A DNA stretch of 50,552 nt from Clostridia bacterium (GCA_028710495.1 JAQUST010000001.1:169853-220404); one strand, 5' to 3'. Positions 32,441 through 41,565 are shown, counted from the stretch's first letter. The notes: generated by a model not told the origin, from the sequence alone. Program-made: numbers and translations.

Positions 32441-33703
32441 CTATAATTCAACTATCTTCTGCAACAAGTCACTTCCTGACTCATTTGCAACAAGCACTTT
32501 CTTGCCAAGCCCTTTTTCAAGGTCGTCAAGTGAAATGTTGTCGAGAAAAACTGTTGAAAATTCTTTTAGCATATTTGACGGAACAATAAATCCGTCCATA
32601 TCATTTGTTTTTATTTGAGCAAGAATATCACCTGCTGTCACAAGCCCTGCTACGGTGACGCTTTCGCCAAAAAATTTATTTTTTACAGTAAAAATTTCAA
32701 TTTCCACTCCCAATTTTTTTTCGATTTCTTTTGCGCATTCTTTAAGCAACGGTGCAAAAGAAACGCCTGTGATAAACCCGACTTTTTTCCCTAAGTTTTG
32801 AATTTCGGTTTCACTCATCACATAGTCAATATTGGATTTGAAATCCGCAACAAGTCCCACACCGTTTTCAATTTGGTCAAATGCTCCATAGTATTCAAAA
32901 CTCGGAATAGGACGATTTGCCCGCAGATAAAATTCATCGGAACACCAGCAAAATCCATCGAATTCTATATGCAATTTTTCAACGATATCAATAGTTTCAA
33001 TCGCTTTCGCTTCATCAACCTGCTTGAGTTCAGCCAATCCTTTGCGATGCTTTGTCAATCCAACAGGAACAACGGCGCAAGTCTCAACTCCCTTCATTTC
33101 GTGAAGTTTTCTGATGCTTTCTTCCAAAATTTTGTTATCGTTTATTTCGGGAACCATAACAATTTGCGTATGCATTTTTATTCCGCCCTCACCCAATATT
33201 TTCATATTGTTTATGAGGTTTTTGGTTTTTGGATTTGAAACAAGCATAAGTCTTATATCATCATCAAATGCGTGCACGGAAATATATATCGGAGACAGCT
33301 TAAGTCTTATTATTCTTTCAATTTCTTCACTCGTAATGTTTGTCAAAGTGACATAGCTCCCGCTAATGAATGAATAGCGATAATCATCGTCTTTGACATA
33401 AAGCATATCTCGCATACCTTTTGGCAACTGATCAATGAAGCAAAATTTACATTTATTTTTGCAACGGATTGGCGCCAATTCTTCGTCAATTTCAATTCCT
33501 AAAGGAGTATCGGCATTTTTCTTTACTTTCACAGTCTTTGTTTTGCCATTCCTGACTATATCAACTGAAAACTTTTCCTGAGCATCATAAAAAATACAAT
33601 CCAAAATATCGCAAAAAGTATGACCGTCAAATGCGATAAGTTCATCCCCTGTTTTGAAACCTTGATGTTTTGCTATTTTGGACAGCTCGGAAATTTTTGC
33701 CAT
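32441..33703 (-). CDS. Radical SAM / DUF512 protein
   Basis: A 420-residue protein with three parts. The first is a short PDZ-like start (residues about 1-75, FKTGDELIAFDGHTFCDILD). The second is a radical SAM region with the 4Fe-4S cluster motif CKNKCKFCF (CxxxCxxC, about residues 80-88) and YISVHAFDDDIRLMLV. The third is a DUF512 C-terminal region with CWCSDEFYLRA and a GFITGVSFAPLL stretch. The family's reaction is not established. It is almost always next to der in Firmicutes, suggesting a role in ribosome or RNA modification, but that is inference. All cluster cysteines are present. Confidence 0.9.
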   Translation of the reverse strand: MAKISELSKIAKHQGFKTGDELIAFDGHTFCDILDCIFYDAQEKFSVDIVRNGKTKTVKVKKNADTPLGIEIDEELAPIRCKNKCKFCFIDQLPKGMRDMLYVKDDDYRYSFISGSYVTLTNITSEEIERIIRLKLSPIYISVHAFDDDIRLMLVSNPKTKNLINNMKILGEGGIKMHTQIVMVPEINDNKILEESIRKLHEMKGVETCAVVPVGLTKHRKGLAELKQVDEAKAIETIDIVEKLHIEFDGFCWCSDEFYLRANRPIPSFEYYGAFDQIENGVGLVADFKSNIDYVMSETEIQNLGKKVGFITGVSFAPLLKECAKEIEKKLGVEIEIFTVKNKFFGESVTVAGLVTAGDILAQIKTNDMDGFIVPSNMLKEFSTVFLDNISLDDLEKGLGKKVLVANESGSDLLQKIVEL

Positions 33704-33728
33704 TCTTATGTATTCCTTATTTATGACC

Positions 33729-33911
33729 CGTTCGATTATCCAACTTTTCTGTGTTTTGGAACTTTCTTTAATTCTTAATTCTTTCGGTTACCTACTATTT
33801 TGCGTATTCCAATTTTCTTGTGTTTTATTCTTTCGGTTTTCCAACTTTCTTGTGTTCTTCATTTTTTCGGTTTTCCAACTATTTTCGTATTCCAATTTAC
33901 TTGCGTTTTCA
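33729..33911. repeat. Degenerate intergenic tandem repeat
   Basis: Three to four imperfect units of about 48 bp with the core TTTCGGTTTTCCAACT followed by TTTTCGTATTCCAATTT and CTTGTGTTTT. One unit is shortened. The repeat fills the gap between the DUF512 gene and the glycosyltransferase gene. It creates the spurious 121-residue plus-strand ORF of the track, rich in Phe, Ser and Leu. Confidence 0.6.
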
Positions 33912-33928
33912 CAATTAAATTCCAGTCT

Positions 33929-35011
33929 TTATTTACCGAAACCTGCAATAAACTCCGCTATATCTGAAATATTATTGTCAATCTTGCGTTCTGATATATT
34001 CTTGACCATATCGGCAGACAGGTCAGTTTGTATCAATTTATAAAGTCCCATAATAATATCTTTTGCATCTTTTGCGCAATAAATAAGATTGCGTTTGGCA
34101 AGATAATTCAAATCTTTTGTTGCCATATCGCCCTTTGGAGGAAAAGTAATAATTGCGCGACCCAAAAGAAATGACTTATAGATTGCAGCGATACTGTAAT
34201 ATGTTATCACTATATCACTTGCAGACAAATACTCGTCAAAGTTTGCTTTCTTGTCAAACAACAAAACATTGTCTGATGATTTCAATTCAACCAACTTGCG
34301 CAATTCACTGAATGTATCCGCCTTTGGACAATAAGCCACAATATTGATTATATCGCCCTGGTCAAGAAGCATATCAAACATCTCGGTGCAATCATTTTTG
34401 TCGCGGCAGTTCAAAAATACCGTTGTTGACTTAGACAAACCAATTTCTTGCTTGAGCGACGCTCTTCCATCATCTGAAAGCGGTTCAATTTCAATCGGTA
34501 AACCCATAGCCACAACCGAACGCGCAGGAAGCCCCATTCTCACGACTTCAGCTTTCACATCGGCATTTTCGACTATAAACGCATCAGTTGCGAGGTCAAA
34601 AAACGCTTTATCAGCAGTAAAGCTAGGCATAAGCGCCAGTATCGGTGTTTCAAAGCCAGTCTTCTTTCTTGAATCAAGGGCTATACAATGTGAGTAAGCA
34701 GACAAACAAACGATACAAGAAGGCTTAAAGCGTAAGACTGCATTTCGAATGCGGTTAGTGCGACCTTTTTGTTCTTTTTTCTTTTGGTTTTCACTTTTTA
34801 TTCCGTTCTTTTCACGCTTCTTCATATAGTTCATTTTCAACCATTGAAGCTGTTCAGCGCTACTGAATTTCAACTTGCTTTCATAGTGACTTTCATCAAA
34901 AACAACGACATAATGCTCTCCCAACGCCTCAATACTTTGCTTGAGTTGCTTTGGAATTTGTTCACTAACATCGTTTGAAGTCAAAATTAAAATAACGGGT
35001 TTCATCTTCAT
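33929..35011 (-). CDS. Putative glycolipid glycosyltransferase (GT28-like)
   Basis: A 360-residue protein of GT-B type. The strongest resemblance is the sequence DAFIVENADVKAEVVRMGLPARSVVAMGLPI (about residues 140-170), the domain link seen in diacylglycerol glucosyltransferases and MurG-like enzymes. The C-terminal nucleotide-sugar domain has ASDIVITYYSIAAIYKSFLLGRAIITFPP, where a GxxT/S-type motif would be expected but is weak. An unusual charged insert of about 35 residues (YMKKREKNGIKSENQKKK) lies at residues 60-95, possibly a membrane-binding patch. It may glucosylate diacylglycerol or a related lipid. It lies 26 bp after RNase J on the same strand. Confidence 0.6.
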   Translation of the reverse strand: MKMKPVILILTSNDVSEQIPKQLKQSIEALGEHYVVVFDESHYESKLKFSSAEQLQWLKMNYMKKREKNGIKSENQKKKEQKGRTNRIRNAVLRFKPSCIVCLSAYSHCIALDSRKKTGFETPILALMPSFTADKAFFDLATDAFIVENADVKAEVVRMGLPARSVVAMGLPIEIEPLSDDGRASLKQEIGLSKSTTVFLNCRDKNDCTEMFDMLLDQGDIINIVAYCPKADTFSELRKLVELKSSDNVLLFDKKANFDEYLSASDIVITYYSIAAIYKSFLLGRAIITFPPKGDMATKDLNYLAKRNLIYCAKDAKDIIMGLYKLIQTDLSADMVKNISERKIDNNISDIAEFIAGFGK

Positions 35012-35037
35012 ATTTATATCCGCCCCAAAATTTAGTT

Positions 35038-36684
35038 TTATGCTTCGTAAATGATTGGCATAATCATCGGGAAATGCCTGTCTTTTACAAATTGTCTTTT
35101 AAGCGATTTTCTTATAGCTTGTGTAATACGGCTTCTATCGATAACTTCACCAACAAAGTCTAGTGTTGCTATTGCATTTTCAACAATACCCTTTGCACTT
35201 TCAAGCGCCTCGGGAGACATACTCATACCACGCACCAACAAATCCGGCGGAGAAAGCAATATGCCGTTTTTCATATCAACGCTGACAATAACAATCAAAA
35301 ATCCATTTTCAGACAAGCTCTTTCTGTCACGAATAATATTGCTGCCCTCATCCAAAACTGTTCCGTCAATATAGACATTCCCGGCAGTAACGTTGGATTG
35401 ACGTTTCATAGTTTTTTGGTTCACACCATACACCGCTCCGATTTCAGGTATTGCGATATTCAAAGGATTGACACCACATTTTTCTGCCATTTTTGAATGC
35501 AGATATTGATGTCTGTATTCGCCGTGAACAGGCATAAAAAATTTAGGTTTAACAAGTGTAAGCATCAACTTCAATTCCTCAGCATAAGCGTGTCCGGATA
35601 CATGCACATCATTCATACTTTCATAAATAACTTCAGCGCCTCTCTTGAACAATTTGTTGATGACATTGTAAACTGATTTTTCGTTTCCTGGTATCGGAGA
35701 TGAGGACAAAACGACCACATCGTCTGATCCTATATTGATTTTCCCAAATTCGCCCTCGCTCATTCTTGTAAGCGCGCTCATTGGTTCACCTTGAGTACCA
35801 GTTGCAAGCACAATTTGTTTTGCAAACGGAAGTTTCCCGGGGCTTTCAACAATAATATCATTTGGAACGGTCAACTCGCCAACTTTTGAACCCATTTCAA
35901 CAATACCTTTCATACTGCGTCCTGAAAGTATAACCTTTCTACCGTACTTAGAAGCTATATTAAGAATTTGCTGCACTCTGTAGTTGCTAGAAGCAAATGT
36001 CGCGATAATAAGTCTTTGTTCGCGGTGGGAAGCAAAAATGTTTTCAATGCCAACTCCCGCAACTCTTTCAGAATCAGAATGACCTTTGCGCTCAACATTT
36101 GTCGATTCGCCAAGCATAAGCATAACGCCTTTTGATCCGATTTCTGCAATGCGTTGCAAATTTGTCGGTTTGTTGTCTATTGGTGTAGCATCAAGTTTGA
36201 AATCTCCAGAGTGATAGATAACACCAATAGGTGTGGTGATTGCGAATGCGCAAGCGCCTGCCAATGAGTGAGTAACTTTTATAAATTCAACTTTGAAGCA
36301 TCCCGCTATCGCTGTTTCGCCCTCTTGTACGGTGCGTGCATCAACAATAATATGTCTTTCAACTAATTTTCTATCAAGCATCGCCAGTGTCATCGGAGTT
36401 CCAAAAATAGGAACGTTCAAATCTTCAATAACATATTGAATTGCACCTATATGGTCCTCGTGACCGTGTGTCAAAAATATTCCGCGAACTTTGTCACGGT
36501 TTTCTGTCAGATATGTTATGTCAGGAATTATTGCATCAATGCCCGGGCTTTCCTCGTCCGGGAAGTCCACACCACAATCAATGATTATTATATCATCGCC
36601 ATATTCTATTGCTGTCATATTTTTCCCGATTTGCCCTACACCACCGAGAAAAATAACTTTTACGCTTTTTTGCTGTTTAGCCAA
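35038..36684 (-). CDS. rnj: Ribonuclease J
   Basis: A 548-residue metallo-beta-lactamase/beta-CASP nuclease. The metal site is THGHEDHIGAI (about residues 73-83). HSGDFKLD, the beta-CASP region with IATFASSNYRVQQI and VHVSGHAYAEELKLML, and a C-terminal domain with VEKCGVNPL-type sequence follow. RNase J has 5'-3' exonuclease and endonuclease activity and is the main RNA-decay enzyme in Gram-positives lacking RNase E. The length is standard. It marks the organism as Firmicutes-like. No partner RNase Y is in the window. Confidence 0.96.
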   Translation of the reverse strand: MAKQQKSVKVIFLGGVGQIGKNMTAIEYGDDIIIIDCGVDFPDEESPGIDAIIPDITYLTENRDKVRGIFLTHGHEDHIGAIQYVIEDLNVPIFGTPMTLAMLDRKLVERHIIVDARTVQEGETAIAGCFKVEFIKVTHSLAGACAFAITTPIGVIYHSGDFKLDATPIDNKPTNLQRIAEIGSKGVMLMLGESTNVERKGHSDSERVAGVGIENIFASHREQRLIIATFASSNYRVQQILNIASKYGRKVILSGRSMKGIVEMGSKVGELTVPNDIIVESPGKLPFAKQIVLATGTQGEPMSALTRMSEGEFGKINIGSDDVVVLSSSPIPGNEKSVYNVINKLFKRGAEVIYESMNDVHVSGHAYAEELKLMLTLVKPKFFMPVHGEYRHQYLHSKMAEKCGVNPLNIAIPEIGAVYGVNQKTMKRQSNVTAGNVYIDGTVLDEGSNIIRDRKSLSENGFLIVIVSVDMKNGILLSPPDLLVRGMSMSPEALESAKGIVENAIATLDFVGEVIDRSRITQAIRKSLKRQFVKDRHFPMIMPIIYEA

Positions 36685-36814
36685 TTTCTAGCCTCCATTA
36701 CTTTCAATATTTAATAATTATATACTAATATTGAATTTTAATCAACACAATAGCATCTCCACGTAAAAAATATTACGCAAAAAAACAAATATCTGTCTAG
36801 AGAATTATTTTCAA

Positions 36815-36877
36815 TCCTCGACTTAAACAAACCTCGACTTAATCAAACCTTGACTTAATCAAATTTGACTTAATCAA
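36815..36877. repeat. 16-bp tandem repeat (four units)
   Basis: Units CCTCGACTTAAACAAA, CCTCGACTTAATCAAA, CCTTGACTTAATCAAA and TTTGACTTAATCAAA follow each other without spacing. They lie between the RNase J gene start (divergent side) and the terminator of the nucleotidyltransferase gene. The unit includes TTGACTTAATCAA, which is a partial palindrome (TTGA...TCAA), so each could be a protein site. Confidence 0.85.
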
Positions 36878-36894
36878 ACTTAGTTTGTTTGTTA

Positions 36895-36927
36895 TAAAAA
36901 AACGCAACTTTCTAAAAGTGCGTTTTC
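36895..36927 (-). terminator. Terminator of the nucleotidyltransferase gene
   Basis: AAAACGCA-ACTTT / AAAGT-GCGTTTT stem with a 3-nt loop and T-rich flank on the minus strand. It lies about 42 bp past the stop at 36969. Confidence 0.8.
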
Positions 36928-36968
36928 CAATCGAAACGAATATATAGTTTAAGGGGAAAAAATATTTT

Positions 36969-37742
36969 CTAAACAAAAAAATCTTGATAGTTTTCAAAGT
37001 TGTCGACAACGTATGAATTTGTTGCATAATAGCTCCGCAAAGTTCCGATATCCGACCAATACGCATCTGTATTGAAAGCGTAAAGTTGGAACTTATCACG
37101 GTTCCAGCCTCCATTTTCGCCGAATTTTTCTTTTTCTTTTTTCACTCCTTCCAAAAGACGCGGAAAAAGATTTTTTGCAAAGTCATAATTGCATTTTGGA
37201 ATATATTTTAACACCGATTTCTTAAACGCATAAATACCGAGATTAACCGTGTTTTTCGTGGGGTTTTCTGGCTTTTCTTGAAATCCTACTATGCGATTTT
37301 CTTCATCTATATCAATAATTCCAAAGCCTTTCGGGTCAGCTACATTTTTTACGGCGATAGTGCCTATTCCACCCCTATTTTGATGAAATACAATAAAGGT
37401 GTCAAGATTCAAGTCGCAAAATGCATCTCCAGAAACAACTAAAAAATCATCATCTAAAAACTCTTCCGCATTTTTGACACATCCCGCAGTTCCAAGGGGA
37501 GCTTCTTCCAAAAAGTGACTGAGCTTCACGCCAAGACGTCTTCCATCACCAAAATAATCCATAATATCATCAGCTTTGTAGCCTAAAGTAAGTGCGATTT
37601 CGCTTATACCATACGATTTCAACCATAAGATGATATATTCTAGTACTGGCTTTCCAATTATAGGAACCATTGGTTTTGGCATTTTGTTTGTTATAGGCTT
37701 AAGACGTTCACCGCGTCCGCCTGCTAATATGATTGCTTTCAT
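36969..37742 (-). CDS. NDP-sugar nucleotidyltransferase
   Basis: A 257-residue enzyme of the hexose-1-phosphate nucleotidyltransferase family. The N-terminus, ILAGGRGERLKPITNKMPKPM, is the canonical NTP-binding loop. VVSGDAFCDL has the Mg-binding Asp and FQEKPENP is the sugar-phosphate site. YWSDIGTLRSYYATN is the usual end signature. Without a C-terminal left-handed helix domain, it may be a mannose- or glucose-1-phosphate nucleotidyltransferase. It activates sugar-1-phosphate with NTP, releasing pyrophosphate, for glycan or glycolipid synthesis. It is transcribed alone, with a terminator downstream. Confidence 0.88.
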   Translation of the reverse strand: MKAIILAGGRGERLKPITNKMPKPMVPIIGKPVLEYIILWLKSYGISEIALTLGYKADDIMDYFGDGRRLGVKLSHFLEEAPLGTAGCVKNAEEFLDDDFLVVSGDAFCDLNLDTFIVFHQNRGGIGTIAVKNVADPKGFGIIDIDEENRIVGFQEKPENPTKNTVNLGIYAFKKSVLKYIPKCNYDFAKNLFPRLLEGVKKEKEKFGENGGWNRDKFQLYAFNTDAYWSDIGTLRSYYATNSYVVDNFENYQDFFV

Positions 37743-37784
37743 AATGTTAGTGTAAAATTATTTTGAAAAACTATTCGTATTTGT

Positions 37785-37812
37785 TTTACTAAAAAATTTA
37801 ATTGCGGTATAA
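37785..37812 (+). promoter_or_regulatory. Probable promoter of serC-serA
   Basis: TATAAT at 37807-37812 is preceded by a weak -35 TTTACT at 37785-37790 (16-bp spacer). It leaves a leader of about 185 nt before serC. Confidence 0.4.
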
Positions 37813-37825
37813 TTTTAGCGAATTA

Positions 37826-37903
37826 AGGAAGCTAACAACTTCCTATATTTATTTAGTTGGCTAAAGAAAGCTCTCTATATAGCAGATTTTAACAGGCTTT
37901 CTT
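37826..37903 (+). promoter_or_regulatory. Structured serC leader, two hairpins
   Basis: AGGAAG/CTTCCT (37826-37844) and AAGAAAGC/GCTTTCTT (37864-37903) could form in the serC mRNA leader. I looked for T-box landmarks (AGGGTGGNACCGCG) and found none, and no terminator run follows, so this is only a possible RNA regulatory element. Confidence 0.3.
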
Positions 37904-38003
37904 CAAGTTTGTAACATTCTTCCAAACAGCTTTTCGGGATTTTGCAGCGTAGCCACTAATTCTTCCACTTTGTATTAAAATTTTTTATATATAAGGAGCA
38001 CCA

Positions 38004-39077
38004 ATGAGAGTTTACAATTTTGCAGCAGGTCCATCTATGCTTCCACTCGAGGTTTTGGAAGAGGCACAAAGAAGTTTGACAGACTATAATAACTCAGGAA
38101 TGAGTATTATGGAATGCACACACCGTGGCAAAGTCTACGAGCCGGTACATAGTGAATGCATCTCACTTATCAAAGAGCTTATGGGAATTTCAGACGAATA
38201 TGAAGTTCTTTTGCTTCAGGGTGGCGCATCAACTCAGTTCGATGCAGTTCCGCTCAATCTTATGAAAACTGGAAAGGCCGACTATGCAGTCACTGGCAAT
38301 TTTTCTTCCAAAGCGTACAAAGAAGCAAAAAAATACGGTGATGCCCGTCTTGCAGGTTCTTCTGAAGATAAAAACTTCACTTACATACCAACTCAATCTG
38401 AACTTAAGTTTAGCGATGATGCAGACTATTTCCACTACACTGCAAACAACACTATATTCGGTTCAAAATGGGGATATATTCCACAAACAAGTGCGCCACT
38501 CGTTTGCGATATGTCATCAAATATTATGAGCGAAGTTGTTGATGTCAACAAATTCGGCTTGATTTATGCGGGCGCACAAAAGAATTTGGGACCAGCGGGC
38601 GTAACTCTTGTTATTGTTAGAAAGGACTTAATCGGCAATCAAATGGAAATTTGTCCAACAATGCTCAAATATTCTATTCACGCAAAAAACAATAGCCTCT
38701 ACAACACACCTCCAACATTTGCAATCTATATGATGATGTTGAATTTGCGTCGCGTTAAGGCTCTTGGCGGTATTGTCGAAATGGAAAAAGTCAACAAAGC
38801 AAAAGCACAGCTTCTTTACGATTTTCTTGACAATAGCACTTTCTACACAAACCCTGTTCGTAAAGACAGCCGTTCAATAATGAATGTCACTTTCACAACT
38901 CCAAACGCTGATTTGGATGATGCATGCGTCAAAGGTGCAACCGCAGCTGGACTTTGCAATCTTAAAGGTCACCGTTTAGTTGGTGGTATGCGTGCTTCAA
39001 TCTACAATTCAATGCCAACAGAAGGGGTTCAAGCACTAGTTGATTTCCTCGCTAAGTTCGAACAGGCAAATAAGTAA
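38004..39077 (+). CDS. serC: Phosphoserine aminotransferase
   Basis: A 357-residue PLP enzyme of class V. The N-terminus YNFAAGPSMLPLEVLEEA and GMSIMECTHRGKVYE are family signatures. LLLQGGASTQFDAVPLNL follows, and the Schiff-base lysine is in YAGAQKNLGPAGVTLVIV. HRLVGGMRASIYNSMP is near the end. It converts 3-phosphohydroxypyruvate plus glutamate to phosphoserine, the second step of serine synthesis. AAGGAG lies upstream. serA follows 145 bp later on the same strand, so they form a serine operon. Confidence 0.97.
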   Translation: MRVYNFAAGPSMLPLEVLEEAQRSLTDYNNSGMSIMECTHRGKVYEPVHSECISLIKELMGISDEYEVLLLQGGASTQFDAVPLNLMKTGKADYAVTGNFSSKAYKEAKKYGDARLAGSSEDKNFTYIPTQSELKFSDDADYFHYTANNTIFGSKWGYIPQTSAPLVCDMSSNIMSEVVDVNKFGLIYAGAQKNLGPAGVTLVIVRKDLIGNQMEICPTMLKYSIHAKNNSLYNTPPTFAIYMMMLNLRRVKALGGIVEMEKVNKAKAQLLYDFLDNSTFYTNPVRKDSRSIMNVTFTTPNADLDDACVKGATAAGLCNLKGHRLVGGMRASIYNSMPTEGVQALVDFLAKFEQANK

Positions 39078-39163
39078 CAATGTATTCACATTCAACACGA
39101 ATATAAGTCCGCACTGTTTCAATGCAAGAACGACAAATAAGTAACAATGTATTTACATTCAAC
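39067..39163. repeat. Direct repeat copying the end of serC
   Basis: CAAATAAGTAACAATGTATT followed by CACATTCAAC lies at 39067-39096 and again with one change (t for c) at 39134-39163. The period is 67 bp. The first copy spans the last codons and stop of serC, so a short tandem duplication has enlarged the serC-serA gap. Confidence 0.9.
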
Positions 39164-39222
39164 CACTAATGAAACAACTGCGTTGACTATGTCAAGCAGT
39201 TTGTCTAAAAAGGAGAAGTAAA

Positions 39223-40323
39223 ATGAATAATGTTTTGAAACTCAATTCGATATCAAGTCTCGCAATAAAAACTCTCGGAACAAACTACACCGTCACCGAT
39301 GATTGCTCAAATCCACAAGCTGTTCTAGTTCGCAGTGCGGTTATGCAAGATTGGGATGTACCATCATCACTTCTTTGTGTTGCACGTGCAGGAGCAGGTG
39401 TCAACAATATTCCATTCGAAGATTATGCTACAAAAGGCATTATAGTTTTCAACACCCCTGGCGCAAACGCAAATGCAGTCAAGGAATTGGTTGTTGCTTC
39501 ATTGATTATGGCATCAAGAAATCTTATCGCAGGCGCAAAATGGGCACAAAGACTTGTAGGAGATGACGTCAAAAAACAGGTAGAAAAAGGCAAGTCACAA
39601 TTTGCTGGCACTGAAATTTCAGGAAAAACAATCGGCATCTTGGGACTTGGCGCAATCGGTAGAAAAGTCGCTACTGCAGCTGACGCTCTCGGAATGAAAG
39701 TTGTAGGCTATGACCCGTTTGTTTGCGAAGCCGCCAAAGCACTTGATTTTGTGACTATTTATGACACAATGGAAGAAGTATTTGCAACTTCTGACTATAT
39801 AACAATTCATATTCCATATTCAAAAGCAACGCATCACTTTATCAATGCCGATTCAATCGCAAAAATGAAAGATGGAGTTATCATCATAAACGCAGCTCGT
39901 GGCGAACTTGTTTCAACTGATTCCATCAAATCTGGAATTGAAGAAAAAAAAGTCAGATGCTATGTTACTGACTTTCCAGATGCTGACTGCCTAAATTATG
40001 ATGGTATAATTGCACTACCACATCTTGGAGCGTCAAGTGCTGAAGCAGAAGAAAATTGCGCTGAAATGGCAGCACAAGAAATCAAATTGTTTGTTGAAGA
40101 AGGCACAATCAAGAATTCTGTGAATATGCCAAATATTACTGTCGCAAAGAACAAAGCACATCGTGCTTCAGTTATTTTTTCGGGAGAAATTGCAATAAAT
40201 GTGACAGCGGAAGTAACAAACAAAGCAGGAATAAGTTATGCGATTATTGAAAGCGACAGCGTCATTGATGCCGATGCGCTTGAAAAAACCGCAGGTGTGA
40301 TAAAGGCTCGCAACATATTCTAA
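39223..40323 (+). CDS. serA: D-3-phosphoglycerate dehydrogenase
   Basis: A 366-residue NAD-dependent dehydrogenase. The NAD motif is GILGLGAIGRKVA (about residues 143-155). The catalytic Arg is in INAARGELVS, the Glu-containing loop is in the DFPDADC region and the His is in ALPHLGASSAEAEENCA. GAGVNNIP marks the substrate site. After the catalytic core only about 60-70 residues follow (ASVIFSGEIAINVTAEVTNKAG), a shortened ACT-like region, so serine feedback may be weak or altered. It makes 3-phosphohydroxypyruvate, the substrate of SerC. AAAGGAGAAG lies before the ATG. This is the short Firmicutes form, not the long ASB-ACT type. Confidence 0.93.
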   Translation: MNNVLKLNSISSLAIKTLGTNYTVTDDCSNPQAVLVRSAVMQDWDVPSSLLCVARAGAGVNNIPFEDYATKGIIVFNTPGANANAVKELVVASLIMASRNLIAGAKWAQRLVGDDVKKQVEKGKSQFAGTEISGKTIGILGLGAIGRKVATAADALGMKVVGYDPFVCEAAKALDFVTIYDTMEEVFATSDYITIHIPYSKATHHFINADSIAKMKDGVIIINAARGELVSTDSIKSGIEEKKVRCYVTDFPDADCLNYDGIIALPHLGASSAEAEENCAEMAAQEIKLFVEEGTIKNSVNMPNITVAKNKAHRASVIFSGEIAINVTAEVTNKAGISYAIIESDSVIDADALEKTAGVIKARNIF

Positions 40324-40516
40324 AGCTTATATTGCTTGAACTAAGAGAAGCTAGAATTTCAAATTAAAGATTGATTGCAACACAAATAGGCAAAATAAAT
40401 TAATGATTTGCATTTTAATTGCATATTTATCTTGCATTTGTATTGTATATATTAGAATATATTGTCTTCAATAATTTTTGAATATAATAGATTTTTGAAA
40501 GCTAATATTATAAAAA

Positions 40517-40584
40517 ATGAATGGCTCTCGACAGTTAATATTTTAGAAATATGAATGACTCACGACAAACAATATCTTGAAATA
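40517..40584. repeat. Imperfect 34-bp tandem repeat
   Basis: ATGAATGGCTCTCGACAGTT at 40517 and ATGAATGACTCACGACAAAC at 40551 begin two units of 34 bp, each going on to AATATnTTnnAAATA. The units are diverged, so the duplication is not recent. Confidence 0.7.
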
Positions 40585-40605
40585 CTTAAACATTTATAAA
40601 ATATC

Positions 40606-40636
40606 AAAATGCACTCATTTATGAGTGCATTTTCTT
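40606..40636 (+). terminator. Terminator of the serine operon
   Basis: AAAATGCACTCAT / ATGAGTGCATTTT with a 2-nt loop is followed by CTTTTAT. It is strong and could work in both directions, about 285 bp past the serA stop. Confidence 0.8.
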
Positions 40637-40842
40637 TTATATTGATTCCGCCAATTATGCTAAATATTTCGTTATATTTACTAATTACTAATTTTTTATT
40701 TAGACACTAAATTATTTTGTTGACCTCTTATTTTGACATCAAAATCCTCTCGTAAAAATCTTCATTGTTTCTCTTTTTTTGTTATAAATTGTTTCTAATG
40801 TGTAATCTGTCTTTTCTTGCATACAATATACACGAGGTGATT

Positions 40843-41565
40843 ATGTGGTCTTGTGAGATAAGTATAGATAAAGAGTTTGCGAGAGAGTTCAATTATCTCG
40901 AGTCGAGAATAAAACAATGCAAAAATCTATCCTTTGCGCTTGAGGAAAGCAAAGAGCGCAACTTCATATATATTGCAACACTTTGCGACAATCGCGAAGA
41001 AGTTCAAAAGCTCATTGAAGAAGCAATATGTGAAGTTTATTTGACATATCTGAAACTTTCATTCTTTCTTGACAAAATTGAATATGCCACGCTGTCACAC
41101 AGTCTCGTAGCTCTTTTGAGTTCGCTCGTATTTTTTGACCGCTCTTTCGAAGAAAGCGTAATAATGAAAACCATTCACGAAGTAGCTTCTTACAATATTG
41201 ATGGTATTTTGAACTTCAGATTGAAGTCATTGACCACAAATTGGACAGAACTCTCAGGTCTAGCAAACAATCTTTTGAAAGTTGCCACAACTCCTGATGA
41301 TATTTTCAATGTTGCTACATTTCTTGCTTCCTCAGAAGGTGGCAAAAATCAGCTTTTGTTCGTAAAAAACACTGATTTATCCGTATTTAACACCACTGAA
41401 AATAGAACAGTTCAAATTGAAAATATTTTCGATGAGCCTGAACTAGACCTAATTTTAGCGACTGTCAGAGAATGTCCCAGTGAAATAATTTTGCGGAACG
41501 TAGATTTTTCAGACCCTATGCAAAACACTCTGCGAAAACTAGCACATGTGCAAATTGAAAAATAA
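40843..41565 (+). CDS. Uncharacterised protein, possibly YtxC-like
   Basis: A 240-residue mostly helical cytoplasmic protein. The start at 40843 (MWSCEISIDKEFARE) is chosen because GAGGTGATT precedes it; the ORF-track start adds 26 hydrophobic residues without a site. The segment VASYNIDGILNFRLKSLTTNW resembles the IEGFINFRL-type motif of the sporulation protein YtxC. The C-terminal part (NQLLFVKNTDLSVFN...ENIFDEPELDLILATVRECP) has the beta-rich character of that family's end. Identity is low and I would not rely on the name. It has no operon partner and lies between AT-rich gaps. Confidence 0.4.
   Translation: MWSCEISIDKEFAREFNYLESRIKQCKNLSFALEESKERNFIYIATLCDNREEVQKLIEEAICEVYLTYLKLSFFLDKIEYATLSHSLVALLSSLVFFDRSFEESVIMKTIHEVASYNIDGILNFRLKSLTTNWTELSGLANNLLKVATTPDDIFNVATFLASSEGGKNQLLFVKNTDLSVFNTTENRTVQIENIFDEPELDLILATVRECPSEIILRNVDFSDPMQNTLRKLAHVQIEK

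Larger units (their letters stand above)
40324..40842. other. Intergenic region after serA
   Basis: About 520 bp of AT-rich DNA without a gene. It holds an imperfect 34-bp tandem repeat (40517-40584) and a terminator (40606-40636). The rest shows no feature I can support. Confidence 0.6.

Noticed and set aside
33678-34043. 121-residue Phe/Ser/Leu-rich ORF
   Set aside because: Produced by the degenerate tandem repeat and overlapping the ends of two solid genes on the other strand.
36839-37114. 91-residue minus-strand ORF overlapping the nucleotidyltransferase
   Set aside because: It lies in another frame of a clear gene and runs through a terminator and a tandem repeat.
37813-38003. T-box or serine riboswitch before serC
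   Set aside because: No T-box consensus and no terminator/antiterminator pair; only two short hairpins are visible.
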